This document shows positions 35,194 to 43,854 of a DNA stretch of 64,000 nucleotides, piece after piece. A program made the translations under genes and the position numbers. Within the stretch, counting starts at the first letter, position 1, and the number at the start of each line of letters is the position of its first letter. The notes under the pieces are model-generated. The model saw only the letters and a list, made by a program, of their open reading frames with translations. It had not been told where the DNA came from and did no database searches. The stretch comes from JBGPQJ01 sp963829485 (GTDB taxonomy: Bacteria; Chloroflexota; Anaerolineae; Anaerolineales; Villigracilaceae): the NCBI GenBank assembly GCA_963829485.1, contig CAWHIK010000009.1:186001-250000 (forward strand). The letters run 5' to 3'.

Positions 35194-35814
35194 TTAAATG
35201 ATCTGACGATTTGCGGCGTCAAACGCTTTGATCTCGATTAGTTTAGCTGGTGAATTGGGGTATTCATCCTTGAAAAGCGTCCATATCGATGAATCGCGCC
35301 AATCATCAAGGAACTTCGAACGTTTCTTCAAATCTGCTTCATGGGTATAACCCAATTTTCGAGGGACCGCTGCGGACCGGACATTGGACGGGTCACAATG
35401 AATTTCCATGCGAGAGATTTCGTGGACTTCGAAACCGACCTTCGTCAGAGCGGAAGCAGCCTCAGTTGCCAGACCCTGATTTATGAAATCCTTATGAATC
35501 CAATATCCAATTTCAAGAGCATCATTGCCCAAACGGGTGTGTAATCCGGTTCCGCCTAATAACCTGGTTTGATCGAGGTTGAAGATACCGTAAATAAAGT
35601 CCTGGTTCAAATCGAATTTGCCGCGAAAGGTTCGGAGCCGTTCGATTCTCGAATGCAGGGTTTCCTGTTCTTCGGAATGAGCCCAGGGCATCCAGGGTTT
35701 GAGATGCTCAACACTTTCTTTTACTGATGCTTCGAGTAAGAGAGCGTCTTCCGGATTGTAACAGCGGATAACCAGCCGTTCAGATATGATGCGATATGCG
35801 GGTCTTGATGTCAT
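35194..35814 (-). CDS. RimJ/RimL-type GNAT acetyltransferase
   Basis: GNAT enzyme of 206 residues. It begins YRIISERLVIRCYNPEDALL and carries EIGYWIHKDFINQGLATEAA as the acetyl-CoA motif, with HCDPSNVRSAAVPRKLGYTHE afterwards, as in Rim-type and antibiotic-modifying relatives. The substrate is unknown. The ATG at 35814 overlaps the TGA of the upstream ATPase gene (ATGA); the longer frame would run into that gene. Confidence 0.9.
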   Translation of the reverse strand: MTSRPAYRIISERLVIRCYNPEDALLLEASVKESVEHLKPWMPWAHSEEQETLHSRIERLRTFRGKFDLNQDFIYGIFNLDQTRLLGGTGLHTRLGNDALEIGYWIHKDFINQGLATEAASALTKVGFEVHEISRMEIHCDPSNVRSAAVPRKLGYTHEADLKKRSKFLDDWRDSSIWTLFKDEYPNSPAKLIEIKAFDAANRQII

Positions 35815-37034
35815 TTCTTTCGCGCTTTGGTCTTGACTGGATAGTTTAAACCGTTCAGCAGTTTTTTCATCTCTGCCTCTTCGGTTTTCTGGTTGGTAAA
35901 GTATTCGCTCATGAATGCAGACCTGCGAAGGCGAAGGCACATTGGCGCAACCATGTGCATATCTTGAGGCGTTACCTCCTTGCGCCCATCGGCTGCCGCA
36001 TACGCGCGGGCTGCTTCGAACCAGGTGATCTCTGCGCGGAGGGAGTCGATACCCATTTTTTGAGCCATCGCAATTGCCGGACGAGCAACCTTGTCTGAGA
36101 TCGTGACTTTGGGCAGCAAAGCGCGCGCAGATTTGATCTCCGTTGCGGCGGCGAACATCTCCTCGGAATACTGTCCGATCATTGAACGGGGGCTGGATAG
36201 GTAGAGTTGGACCCGGCGATAGGCTTCCAAACGCTCTTCGGGATTTTCAAGCCCTTTGACGATGATACGCAGTCCGAATCGGTCGAGGATTTGAGGTCGG
36301 AGCCGGCCTTCTTCGGGATTCATCGAGCCAATCAGGACGAACCTTGCGCGGTAGGTGGCAGATACAGGTCCTCGACGGACGGTGTACGTGCCTGCAGCAG
36401 CGGCATCGAGGATGGCATCCACGATATCGTCGGAGAGCAGGTTGATCTCGTCGATGTAGAGCAGGTTTTTATCCGATTGGGCGAGGATTCCCCTCCGTAC
36501 CCGAAGGCGTTCATTGGTGACTGCTGCTCGTTCATCAATCCCGCCAACGACATCTTCGATACGGGCGTTGAGTGGAAGCTCGATCAACCGGACCCGGTCT
36601 GGAGCTGTAAGCGGGATGCCCTCCGCATATTTGGAGGCGCAATCCGGGCAGACTGCATCGAGCCCGCCCGATTCCACGTCCTCCGGCAGGCAGCCATAAT
36701 AGCACAGGCTGCGCTCCACCGATGGAAGCAGATCGAGCAGCGAGCGGACGGCGGTCGTCTTTGCCGTACCGCGCGGACCGATCAGCAGGATTCCGCCCAC
36801 GTTGGGGTTGATCAGCCCAAGCAGTAGCGCCAGCTTCATCTCCTTCTGACCGACGATGGCCAGAAATGGGAAGGGGAGAGATTCTGCTTTCCCGCCCTCC
36901 TCAATTTCTATCGGGGGCAGGGACTTTCCCGAAACATGATCGATCAGTTCGCGAAGTGTGCGAAATGGGTGCGCAACGCGCTCTTTGGCGACTGCATCTT
37001 CTTCCGCCGGATTGTCAGGGAGTGGATTTGTCAT
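35811..37034 (-). CDS. Magnesium chelatase subunit I-like AAA+ ATPase
   Basis: AAA+ ATPase of 407 residues resembling the BchI/ChlI subunit. Walker A is LIGPRGTAKTTAVRSLL (about 80-96); it has the BchI insert-type region with CYYGCLPEDVESGGLDAVCPDCASKY (four Cys), Walker B LLYIDEINLLSDD and the sensor FVLIGSMNPEEGRLRPQILDRFGLR. No BchD or BchH is nearby, so a role in bacteriochlorophyll synthesis is not supported; stand-alone relatives often work with von Willebrand-domain partners. A TATAAT lies 7 bases before its ATG. Confidence 0.9.
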   Translation of the reverse strand: MTNPLPDNPAEEDAVAKERVAHPFRTLRELIDHVSGKSLPPIEIEEGGKAESLPFPFLAIVGQKEMKLALLLGLINPNVGGILLIGPRGTAKTTAVRSLLDLLPSVERSLCYYGCLPEDVESGGLDAVCPDCASKYAEGIPLTAPDRVRLIELPLNARIEDVVGGIDERAAVTNERLRVRRGILAQSDKNLLYIDEINLLSDDIVDAILDAAAAGTYTVRRGPVSATYRARFVLIGSMNPEEGRLRPQILDRFGLRIIVKGLENPEERLEAYRRVQLYLSSPRSMIGQYSEEMFAAATEIKSARALLPKVTISDKVARPAIAMAQKMGIDSLRAEITWFEAARAYAAADGRKEVTPQDMHMVAPMCLRLRRSAFMSEYFTNQKTEEAEMKKLLNGLNYPVKTKARKK

Positions 37035-37041
37035 ACGGATA

Positions 37042-37047
37042 ATTATA
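37042..37047 (-). promoter_or_regulatory. -10 box for the chelatase-like gene (possible leaderless start)
   Basis: Perfect TATAAT on the minus strand, 7 bases before the ATG at 37034, with no ribosome-binding site between. Confidence 0.5.
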
Positions 37048-37083
37048 CAGCAGCGGTACGATTATCCGTACCGCTGCCGAACC

Positions 37084-37560
37084 TCATTTTCTTCTTGCCA
37101 GCCGTTCTGTCTGACGCTGTTTCCCGGCTTCGAGTTTTGCTGTCTCTTCGGGAGTTGACGCAAGTATGGGAGGTACCCGGGTAGGTTTCCGGTCATCGTC
37201 GAGAGCGACATAAACAACGTACGCGGTGTTGGTGTGGACCTGATCCCCTGTGGTGGGGTCCTCGGCTGTTACTTTAACCTCCGCTTCGATGGACGTTCGA
37301 CCTGTGAAGGTGACTTCAGCGGTCAAGGTGACCAGGTCGCCGATGCGGATCGGCTGGTGGAATTCCATTTGGTCGATGAACACGGTGACCACGCGACGCT
37401 GACAATGACGCATGCACGCCAGAGCGCCCGCTTCGTCCACGAGCTTCATGATCCACCCGCCGTGAACATTGCCGAGATTATTGGCATGTTCGGGTTGCAT
37501 GAGTTGAGCGATCGTGATTCGGGAAGCGGCGGCTGTTTTTTGTGCGTTTTTGTTATTCAT
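37084..37560 (-). CDS. Hotdog-fold acyl-CoA thioesterase
   Basis: Thioesterase of the YciA/BFIT type, 158 residues. The family core is PEHANNLGNVHGGWIMKLVDEAGALACMRHC (key residues N and H in GNVHGG and Asp of VDEAGA) followed by EFHQPIRIGDLVTLTAEVTFTGRTS. It hydrolyses acyl-CoA, but chain-length preference is unknown. Residues after about 125 form a charged tail, PETAKLEAGKQRQTERLARRK. Confidence 0.92.
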   Translation of the reverse strand: MNNKNAQKTAAASRITIAQLMQPEHANNLGNVHGGWIMKLVDEAGALACMRHCQRRVVTVFIDQMEFHQPIRIGDLVTLTAEVTFTGRTSIEAEVKVTAEDPTTGDQVHTNTAYVVYVALDDDRKPTRVPPILASTPEETAKLEAGKQRQTERLARRK

Positions 37561-37568
37561 GTAGATCG

Positions 37569-37946
37569 CTAATCCATGTCATCCATCAGTTCGCCGTGAT
37601 CTATCGTATGAAGCCGGCCTGTATCTTTCAGGAGGACATCCGTCATCCCGATCGACAGGTCGCTCATCATGGGAGCCAGCGGAGATGTTGGAGGAGATTT
37701 GAGTTTTTCCGGTCGGGGGGGCGGTTTCAAACGAGGGCGGTCTGAATTGCTTTCGTGGCGCACTATTCGCGGATCGTTGGTCAGAAAGCCAACGTAATTC
37801 CCGAGGACCGAATAAACATCCCGTTCGCGGGTGATCCAGCCGATCCATTCACCCTGGATATTGTACAAATAGGGGTAAACAAGATAGGCTCCGACATCCC
37901 CTTTGCTGGTGTAGATGGGGATAATACGAGTTGGTTGTGATTGCAT
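37569..37946 (-). CDS. Small protein of unknown function with a W/Y-rich beta domain
   Basis: About 125 residues. ATG at 37946 is preferred over 37979 because AGGTGG precedes it. The first half looks like a compact beta domain (IIPIYTSKGDVGAYLVYPYL, NIQGEWIGWITRERDVYSVL, NYVGFLTNDPRIVR); the second half is Pro/Lys-rich and probably disordered. I do not recognise the family. It is cytoplasmic by appearance (no signal or helix). Confidence 0.65.
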   Translation of the reverse strand: MQSQPTRIIPIYTSKGDVGAYLVYPYLYNIQGEWIGWITRERDVYSVLGNYVGFLTNDPRIVRHESNSDRPRLKPPPRPEKLKSPPTSPLAPMMSDLSIGMTDVLLKDTGRLHTIDHGELMDDMD

Positions 37947-37987
37947 AAATCCACCTGTTAATGAACGATACGAGGACAAAAAAACAA

Positions 37988-38446
37988 TTAATCAATATCA
38001 TTATACGTCCAATAACGATTTATGAAGAAGTTCCAAAGCAGAACAATAACAACAGCGACGGCCAGCGTCAGGTTTTTGGCTAGCAGTTCAGCGGTAAGAG
38101 GCGAGGGGATGGGAAACCTCGATACGAATCGATAAAATACCGGTTCGAGGAAATGAAGAATGGGGATACGAATCATGACGCCGGCAATGTTGACCAGGAA
38201 GAACATCCCCAATTGTTTCAAGAGTGGACGTGAGCGGGAATCCGGATAGGTCCAATAACGATTCCAAACGAAGTTGCTGCATACGGCACAGATGAATGAA
38301 ATTGTCCCTGCGATGACCAGGGGTGTGGCGAAAAGAGATGTCAGCAGGTTCATCACGCCAAAGTCAACGACGGCGCCAATGACCCCTACGACCAGGAATT
38401 TAAAGAACCGCGTCCGTTCGACAGGATTCGTAACAATGACCGTCAT
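37988..38446 (-). CDS. GtrA-family membrane protein
   Basis: About 152 residues with four membrane segments, GtrA family; such proteins help move lipid-linked sugars across the membrane or anchor glycosyltransferase systems. Typical patterns are RFFKFLVVGVIGAVVDFGVM, FICAVCSNFVWNRYWTYPDSR and, at the end, LLWNFFINRYWTYND. Its ATG (38446) would overlap the stop of the upstream SDR gene (ATGA) once a one-base insertion at 38481-38486 is removed. As written, the two frames are joined into one 471-codon frame from 39403 to 37988; see the SDR entry. Confidence 0.85.
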   Translation of the reverse strand: MTVIVTNPVERTRFFKFLVVGVIGAVVDFGVMNLLTSLFATPLVIAGTISFICAVCSNFVWNRYWTYPDSRSRPLLKQLGMFFLVNIAGVMIRIPILHFLEPVFYRFVSRFPIPSPLTAELLAKNLTLAVAVVIVLLWNFFINRYWTYNDID

Positions 38447-39403
38447 GCCAATCCCAATTTTTGTTTGAAATACGGTATTGTTTTTTGAAATCCCTTCTTC
38501 AAGGGTTGTTTTCGGTTCCCAGCCAAGTAGTTCACGTGCCCGGGTGATGTCCGGCTGCCGGCGCTGTGGGTCCCTCGCGCTTCTCCCTTCGGGGACAAAG
38601 GTTACCCCGGCTTGGTTTCCTGTTACTTGATTGATCGTTTCAGCAAATTCCAACACGGTCATTTCGATCGGATTCCCAATATTTACAGGAAAGTGCTCTG
38701 AGGAGTTTAGCAGGCGGACGATACCGTCAATCAGGTCGTCAACGTAGCAGAATGATCGGGTTTGGGAGCCATCCCCGTAAACGGTAAGGGGTTGTCCCAG
38801 AAGAGCTTGTTTTAGGAAATTGGGGAGTGCCCTTCCGTCCTCCAGGTCCATGCGCGGACCGTAGGTATTGAAAATCCGAACGATACGCGTGTTGACTCCG
38901 TGGTGACGGTGGTACGCCATGGTCAGAGATTCAGCAAATCGTTTTGCTTCATCATAAACGGCACGCATTCCGACCGGATCCACGTTGCCCGCGTAAGTCT
39001 CTTTTTGCGGATGCTCGGTCGGGTCTCCATAAATCTCGCTGGTGGATGCCAGCAGAAAACGGGCTTCATTTTCCTTTGCTACACCGAGCGTGTTGTGTGT
39101 TCCCAGTGCGCCGGCTTTCATTGTTTGAATGGGCAAGTTGAAGTATCCATAGGGCGACGATGGATTGGGGCTGGCGGGGGAAGCGAAATGCATGACGGCA
39201 TCTACTTTACCAGGGAAGAAGATGTAATTGGATACGTCGTGCTTGTAGAAGGTGAAGTTTGGATTGCCAGCGAGGTGGGCGATATTATCGGGACTTCCTG
39301 TGACGAAATTGTCCATCCCAACCACTTCGTTCCCATCGGCAATCAGTCTGTCGCTGAGGTTTGAGCCAAGAAAACCGGCAGCGCCTGTGATTAAAATCCG
39401 CAT
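38443..39403 (-). CDS. NAD-dependent nucleotide-sugar epimerase/dehydratase (UDP-glucuronate decarboxylase-like)
   Basis: Extended SDR enzyme of about 319 residues, closest in pattern to UDP-xylose synthase. It has the Rossmann motif ITGAAGFLGSNLSD, the catalytic Tyr/Lys in YDEAKRFAESLTMAYHRHHG, and RIVRIFNTYGPRMDLEDGRA. As written the frame continues into GtrA, but the run of six A (minus strand; 38481-38486) holds one extra base: with five A it ends SKTIPYFKQKLGLA and a TGA overlapping the gtrA ATG. So two coupled genes are more likely than a fusion. Confidence 0.88.
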
Positions 39404-39462
39404 GTATCCTCCATGAAATCCTTTCCATCTGGAAGGGATTTATTAGCATTCATTATTTCCAG

Positions 39463-41085
39463 TCAAGGTTGCTTACCAACCCATCGCCGGTGATTTGATG
39501 GGAATCTCCCGGATGCAACATCGACCAACCAGATATTCCCTTGATAAACAAAAGCCAGAAAATCTCCTTGCTGCCCATCGACGAGCGACGGAGCCCAAAC
39601 GGGTTTCTGTGGACCTAGTCCCGCTGACCCTTCAGGTGGAAACAGCACGCTCCGGTTTGATCCATCCCGATCCATAACAACCAACTTATAACGACTGGTA
39701 TCGCTCTGGTCGGGAAAAATTGCCTGCAGAAAGGCGACTTGATAGGCAGTCTCTTCTCCATCCGCACGAGGTGATGACGCGGCTGGATATGCAAACATTC
39801 CACTCTGCTCAACCATCTGGACATTGGTGCTATTGTCCAGAGAAAGGGCAGTGACGTCGAAATAGGGAGATTCTTCAGGTTTGACGATTCCGGCCGGCGG
39901 GGCATGAGTGACGGTGAACAGTGTGCTGCCATCTGCCCCCCAGGTAAGTCCGGGGATCAAGGTCCAATCGCTGCCTGTTTGCAATGGGATATTATCCAGT
40001 AATTGCGTGAGGGTGTTCTCGCTAACATTGACAAGGCCAATGCCATCCGGCCTCGCATAGGCGAGATTATCACCGTCCTGTGAGAAGATGTAGTTGGTTC
40101 CCCACCATCCATAGATACCTCCGGAGTTGGCTGGGATTATTTCTGCTGGTTGACCAACTGCTCCGGAGGCGCTGAATTTTCGGAACACAAGGTCGTTATT
40201 AGCCTGCCACCCTGGAGCTGTTGCTCGAGGTTCCACTGTGGAGTATGCAATTGTATTGGTCAGCCAGGGAACGAATGAGGCGAAGTGGACAACATTCGAG
40301 ACTTTGAGATTGATCGGTTTGAATTGAGGATCGCTCAAGCGGGTTACCCAAAGTGTGTTAATTTCCTCGTCGGCAGGCTTGGTCGATTTCCTGGTAAATA
40401 GCAGCCAATCTCCATTGGGCGAAACAGCGAAGACCCTTCCATCCAGATCCCCGCTGGTGACTACTGTTTGGCGATTAGCGGTCGAGCCATCCATGACCCA
40501 GGCGTTCCCACCAGAAATATAGGCTAATTTGCCGGGAATCTGCAATGGAGCGAAAGGCGATTGTGCGCCAACGAGCATGATCTCAGGAATCGGCTGGACG
40601 AGGATTGTGGACTTGACCATGGTTGGATCGCCAGACTGGACATCGTCTTCGAACAGCTTACGGAACGTGATCTCCTGCATCCCGTTCTCTCCAGGCTGTG
40701 AGATGCGTGTCTCTCCATCCGGCAGCAGCTCGGTCCGGACAGTCTGTCTTTCGAAGGGGATCACTTCCTGAATTGTCTCAAATTCCTCCCTGACGCGGAC
40801 AATTTTAATCCGGTCATCCGCATCGAGAGTCGAATACAAAGTAGGTTCGACCCGATCTAGGCTTCCCAGCGTGATGCCTGCCATTTTTAAGACTTGTTCG
40901 ACACTGCTTCCGGCAGGGGCACTGACATCAATCGTCACGCCATCGACCGAAACGGGAATCTGGATATGTGTCTCGGCTTGAGAAACCTGTGGCGCAGCGC
41001 ATCCATACAGGGTGAGTGCCACCAGAGCCAGATAAACCAATGCTTGGCGGTATCGCTTGATAGATAAAAAATCGCAGACCTTCAT
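39463..41085 (-). CDS. Lipoprotein with DUF348, G5 and beta-propeller domains
   Basis: Lipid-anchored extracytoplasmic protein of 540 residues. Signal peptide with lipobox VALTLYGC (Cys about 29). A DUF348-like domain follows (about 42-100: VSVDGVTIDVSAPAGSSVEQ, ...ITLGSLDRVEPTLYSTL), then a G5 domain (about 100-170, EVIPFERQTVRTELLPDGET to STILVQPIPEIMLVG). The remainder is made of repeating WD40/TolB-like blades (for example FAVSPNGDWLLFTRK, LTWGADGSTLFTV). DUF348 and G5 domains are linked to cell-wall contact in Gram-positive proteins such as resuscitation factors. It follows another lipoprotein gene by 24 bases. Confidence 0.85.
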   Translation of the reverse strand: MKVCDFLSIKRYRQALVYLALVALTLYGCAAPQVSQAETHIQIPVSVDGVTIDVSAPAGSSVEQVLKMAGITLGSLDRVEPTLYSTLDADDRIKIVRVREEFETIQEVIPFERQTVRTELLPDGETRISQPGENGMQEITFRKLFEDDVQSGDPTMVKSTILVQPIPEIMLVGAQSPFAPLQIPGKLAYISGGNAWVMDGSTANRQTVVTSGDLDGRVFAVSPNGDWLLFTRKSTKPADEEINTLWVTRLSDPQFKPINLKVSNVVHFASFVPWLTNTIAYSTVEPRATAPGWQANNDLVFRKFSASGAVGQPAEIIPANSGGIYGWWGTNYIFSQDGDNLAYARPDGIGLVNVSENTLTQLLDNIPLQTGSDWTLIPGLTWGADGSTLFTVTHAPPAGIVKPEESPYFDVTALSLDNSTNVQMVEQSGMFAYPAASSPRADGEETAYQVAFLQAIFPDQSDTSRYKLVVMDRDGSNRSVLFPPEGSAGLGPQKPVWAPSLVDGQQGDFLAFVYQGNIWLVDVASGRFPSNHRRWVGKQP

Positions 41086-41109
41086 GGGGATGCTGGTATA
41101 ATCCTTAGC

Positions 41110-41673
41110 CTATTGCATGCGTCCCGTGAGCATCATCAGACCTTCGGCAATGACGATCGATTCCAGTTTGAAACCCGTTGCGAGAGGACCCAGTGCGCCA
41201 GTATAAGCTTCCTGTACCATGGCTGAAATGGATGAGGTCAAATCGTCAGGCATTGGGATGGGTCCAAAATCAGCGGAAGTGATCTCCACCAAAGGCTGAC
41301 CATTTGAATCAATCGAAGCGGTGAGAACGATACCGACGTTGGCCTCAAAATAGCCCTTGGCTGCTTTTCCATAAATTTGGATTTGTCCATCTCGAAGATA
41401 TACCTGAGGCTCGGTCAAAAATGGTTCAGGAAGGGTCGCCAACTTTGCAGCCAATAGTGACGTTAATTGCAATTCGTTCACGGTTAATGTTAGCTGACCA
41501 TTTTGCTCCGAACCCTGGATCGCCTGTTGAAATTGCTGTTGAAGGCTGCCGGCAGCTTCCGTCGAAATTTGGATCGGCTGCCCTGCCGGTTTCGGTCCGC
41601 CGATATTCATCCTGCAGGCGAGGGTCGTTGTCGATAGGATAAGCAGTATTATTGAAATCCGTAATTTATTCAT
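41110..41673 (-). CDS. Small lipoprotein of unknown function
   Basis: 187 residues: signal peptide with lipobox STTTLAC (Cys 20), then a Gln/Ser-rich stretch and a mixed alpha/beta domain with LTLTVNELQLTSLLAAKLA and VYLRDGQIQIYGKAAKGYFE. The pattern of a lipid-binding-like or DUF2993-like domain is suggested but not proven. AGAGGAAC precedes the ATG. It is the first gene before the G5/propeller lipoprotein and is divergent from scpB. Confidence 0.75.
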   Translation of the reverse strand: MNKLRISIILLILSTTTLACRMNIGGPKPAGQPIQISTEAAGSLQQQFQQAIQGSEQNGQLTLTVNELQLTSLLAAKLATLPEPFLTEPQVYLRDGQIQIYGKAAKGYFEANVGIVLTASIDSNGQPLVEITSADFGPIPMPDDLTSSISAMVQEAYTGALGPLATGFKLESIVIAEGLMMLTGRMQ

Positions 41674-41749
41674 AGTTCCTCTGGCGTTACGGGTTAGCTT
41701 TATAAAAAAGATTTTTTAAATATCACCCATAAGCGGGAGTTATTATAGC

Positions 41750-42313
41750 ATGACCGAATCCAAATTACCTGAATTACCACTCTCTGCCCTTTTGGAAGGC
41801 TTATTATTTGTCGCCGGTGAACCGGTGACCCCTCATCAATTGGCAACTGCGCTTGAGATGCCGGTGACCGACGTTGAAAAAGGATTGTCCGCATTGGAGG
41901 ATGAACTCCGGCTTAGAGGCCTTCGACTGCAGAAGCATGCGGGGCGAGTCCAGTTGACAACCGCACCCGAGATTGCCTCTCAAGTCGAGACTTTTCTAGG
42001 GCTTGAGGCTACCTCTCACCTCAGCCGGGCTGCGCTGGAAACGCTCGCGATCATAGCTTATCAGCAGCCGGTGACCCGTCCGCAGATCGATTCCATCCGC
42101 GGCGTGAACAGCGACGGTGTGATGAAATCCCTCCTCTCGAAAGGTCTTCTGCAGGAAGTTGGCCGGGCAGAAGGACCTGGCCGGCCTATTTTGTATGGCA
42201 CAACACCTGATTTCCTCCAGCATTTTGGGTTAAGTTCACTCAGCGAACTGCCTCCTCTCGCCCTGCCTGAACCCGAGGCGAGCAATAAAGACGTTGCATT
42301 ATTAAAGGGTTAG
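41750..42313 (+). CDS. scpB: Segregation and condensation protein B
   Basis: Winged-helix partner of ScpA and SMC in chromosome condensation. 187 residues with LSALLEGLLFVAGEPVTPHQ, TSHLSRAALETLAIIAYQQP, the family's VTRPQIDSIRGVNSDGVM and GRAEGPGRPILYGTTPDFL. scpA is not in the window. The next gene, a pseudouridine synthase, follows after 11 bases, a pairing seen in many bacteria. A TATTAT box lies 3 bases before the ATG. Confidence 0.95.
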   Translation: MTESKLPELPLSALLEGLLFVAGEPVTPHQLATALEMPVTDVEKGLSALEDELRLRGLRLQKHAGRVQLTTAPEIASQVETFLGLEATSHLSRAALETLAIIAYQQPVTRPQIDSIRGVNSDGVMKSLLSKGLLQEVGRAEGPGRPILYGTTPDFLQHFGLSSLSELPPLALPEPEASNKDVALLKG

Positions 42314-42324
42314 GATCGTAACTT

Positions 42325-43110
42325 ATGGAAGAGCGACTGCAAAAGATCCTGGCGTCAGCAGGGATGGGCTCCCGGCGTGCATGCGAAGAATTAATCAAAG
42401 CTGGCAGGGTCAGCGTCAACCGAGAAGTTGCCCAGATCGGACAGAAGGCTGATCCCCAAAAGGATAGGATTACTGTCGATGGCCGGTTAATTAAATCTCC
42501 GGAAGTTAAGATTTATATCGCACTGAATAAACCCAGGTATTACCTCTCCACGGTCGAGAATGAAAAGGGAGATACAAGACCGACAGTCTGTGACCTGGTC
42601 CCCATGTCTGAGAGGCTTTACCCGGTTGGCAGGCTTGATTTCGAGAGCGAAGGGTTGATCCTGATGACTAACGATGGTGATCTGGCCCAAAAACTCCAGC
42701 ATCCGAAATTTGAACATGAAAAGGAATATCGAGTCCTTGTGGCACGGCATCCCGATCAGGAACAATTATCCGCCTGGAGACATGGTGTGGTCCTGGAGGA
42801 TGGTTTTAGAACCCGCCCTGCCGATGTGCGGATTGAAAAAGAATCGGGTAAAGGGATGTGGCTGCGCGTTACTTTGAAGGAAGGGCACAAGCGCCAGATA
42901 CGGGAAATGGGGAGTAAAACGGGATTACCGGTCGTCCGCATTGTCCGAATACGAATGGGTTCACTTCACCTCGGGAATCTAAAGCCGAGGGACTGGCGCC
43001 CGCTTACTCCGCAGGAGGTGACGATGCTCAAGGAAGGAAAATCACAGGGGCAGGGTAAAAGCCCTCAGGCTTCTACAAGAAAAAAATCACCAAGTAAATC
43101 AAAGAATTGA
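42325..43110 (+). CDS. rluB: RluB/RsuA-family rRNA pseudouridine synthase
   Basis: Converts uridine to pseudouridine in rRNA. It has 261 residues: N-terminal S4 RNA-binding domain (ERLQKILASAGMGSRRACEE), catalytic Asp in VGRLDFESEGLILMTNDGDL, and GHKRQIREMGSKTGLPVVRI. The tail after residue 235 is Lys/Ser/Gly-rich. Whether it acts as RluB (23S U2605) or RsuA (16S U516) is not certain; the scpB neighbourhood suggests RluB. Confidence 0.93.
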   Translation: MEERLQKILASAGMGSRRACEELIKAGRVSVNREVAQIGQKADPQKDRITVDGRLIKSPEVKIYIALNKPRYYLSTVENEKGDTRPTVCDLVPMSERLYPVGRLDFESEGLILMTNDGDLAQKLQHPKFEHEKEYRVLVARHPDQEQLSAWRHGVVLEDGFRTRPADVRIEKESGKGMWLRVTLKEGHKRQIREMGSKTGLPVVRIVRIRMGSLHLGNLKPRDWRPLTPQEVTMLKEGKSQGQGKSPQASTRKKSPSKSKN

Positions 43111-43113
43111 GAC

Positions 43114-43146
43114 AAAAAGAGCCGGCTTACCAGCCAGCTCTTTTTT
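43114..43146 (+). terminator. Rho-independent terminator after rluB
   Basis: AAAAAGAGC...GCTCTTTTTT hairpin with an inner CGGCT/AGCC stem; lies between convergent genes and may serve both. Confidence 0.8.
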
Positions 43147-43163
43147 CATGGATTGCCTTTTGC

Positions 43164-43805
43164 CTAAGTTGTTCGAATATCGACAATTTCCTTCACAATG
43201 GGTGATATCGCCTTTTTCAAATCTTCAAGTGAGATACGGGTCACCTTAAAGGTGACCATCCGGTTCGAAGTGTCTACACCCGTAAACATGCCAAAGGCGA
43301 TGAAATCCCCGCCTGCTTCGGAAACGGCTTTTGTCAGTTTTGCAAGTTCGCCGGGTTTTTCCACAAGCAGGACCGTGACCCGGATTCCCATTTCACGTGC
43401 CCCCATGATTTCCAGAAACATTTTAAACAAGTCAGTTTCTGTGATGATCCCGACAACTCCTCCATCCCGCATTACAGGCAAACCGCCTATCTTGTTGTCC
43501 GCCATGATGCGTGCTGCCTGTTCGATGGGAGTGTCCTCCGTAACGGTCATCACATTTTTCATCATCACTTCGTTGACAGTGATCTTGTTTAGCAGATAGT
43601 TCATCTCCCAAATGCTGAGGGTGGAAACCGGGGACGGAGACGCATTAAGGATGTCTTTGTCCGATACGATACCAACCAGCTTTCCTTCCTTTACCACCGG
43701 GAACCGTCGAACATGCTCGACCTTCATCATGTTCATCACTTCAGCGATAGGTGTTTCGGGAGAGATCGTTATTACAGGTTTTGACATTCTTTCACCAACG
43801 AGCAT
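43164..43805 (-). CDS. CBS-pair and ACT domain protein, AcuB-like
   Basis: 213 residues: two CBS domains (about 1-55, VGERMSKPVITISPETPIAE; about 75-135, VNEVMMKNVMTVTEDTPIEQ) that bind adenosine ligands, followed by an ACT-like domain (about 140-210, GIRVTVLLVEKPGELAKLTK). The arrangement is that of AcuB, whose function in acetoin use is uncertain; a ligand-sensing regulatory role is inferred. AGGAGG precedes the start. Confidence 0.87.
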   Translation of the reverse strand: MLVGERMSKPVITISPETPIAEVMNMMKVEHVRRFPVVKEGKLVGIVSDKDILNASPSPVSTLSIWEMNYLLNKITVNEVMMKNVMTVTEDTPIEQAARIMADNKIGGLPVMRDGGVVGIITETDLFKMFLEIMGAREMGIRVTVLLVEKPGELAKLTKAVSEAGGDFIAFGMFTGVDTSNRMVTFKVTRISLEDLKKAISPIVKEIVDIRTT

Positions 43806-43854
43806 TTTTTCCTCCTATCCTAATTGAATCCAGATAATTATATTGATGGATTGA

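Noticed and set aside
35811..37034. Evidence for bacteriochlorophyll synthesis
   Set aside because: Only a stand-alone BchI-like ATPase; no BchD, BchH or other pathway genes.
37988..39403. A single 471-residue SDR-GtrA fusion protein
   Set aside because: Reading the A6 run as A5 gives a normal SDR C-terminus and a stop overlapping a good gtrA start; two genes are more likely.
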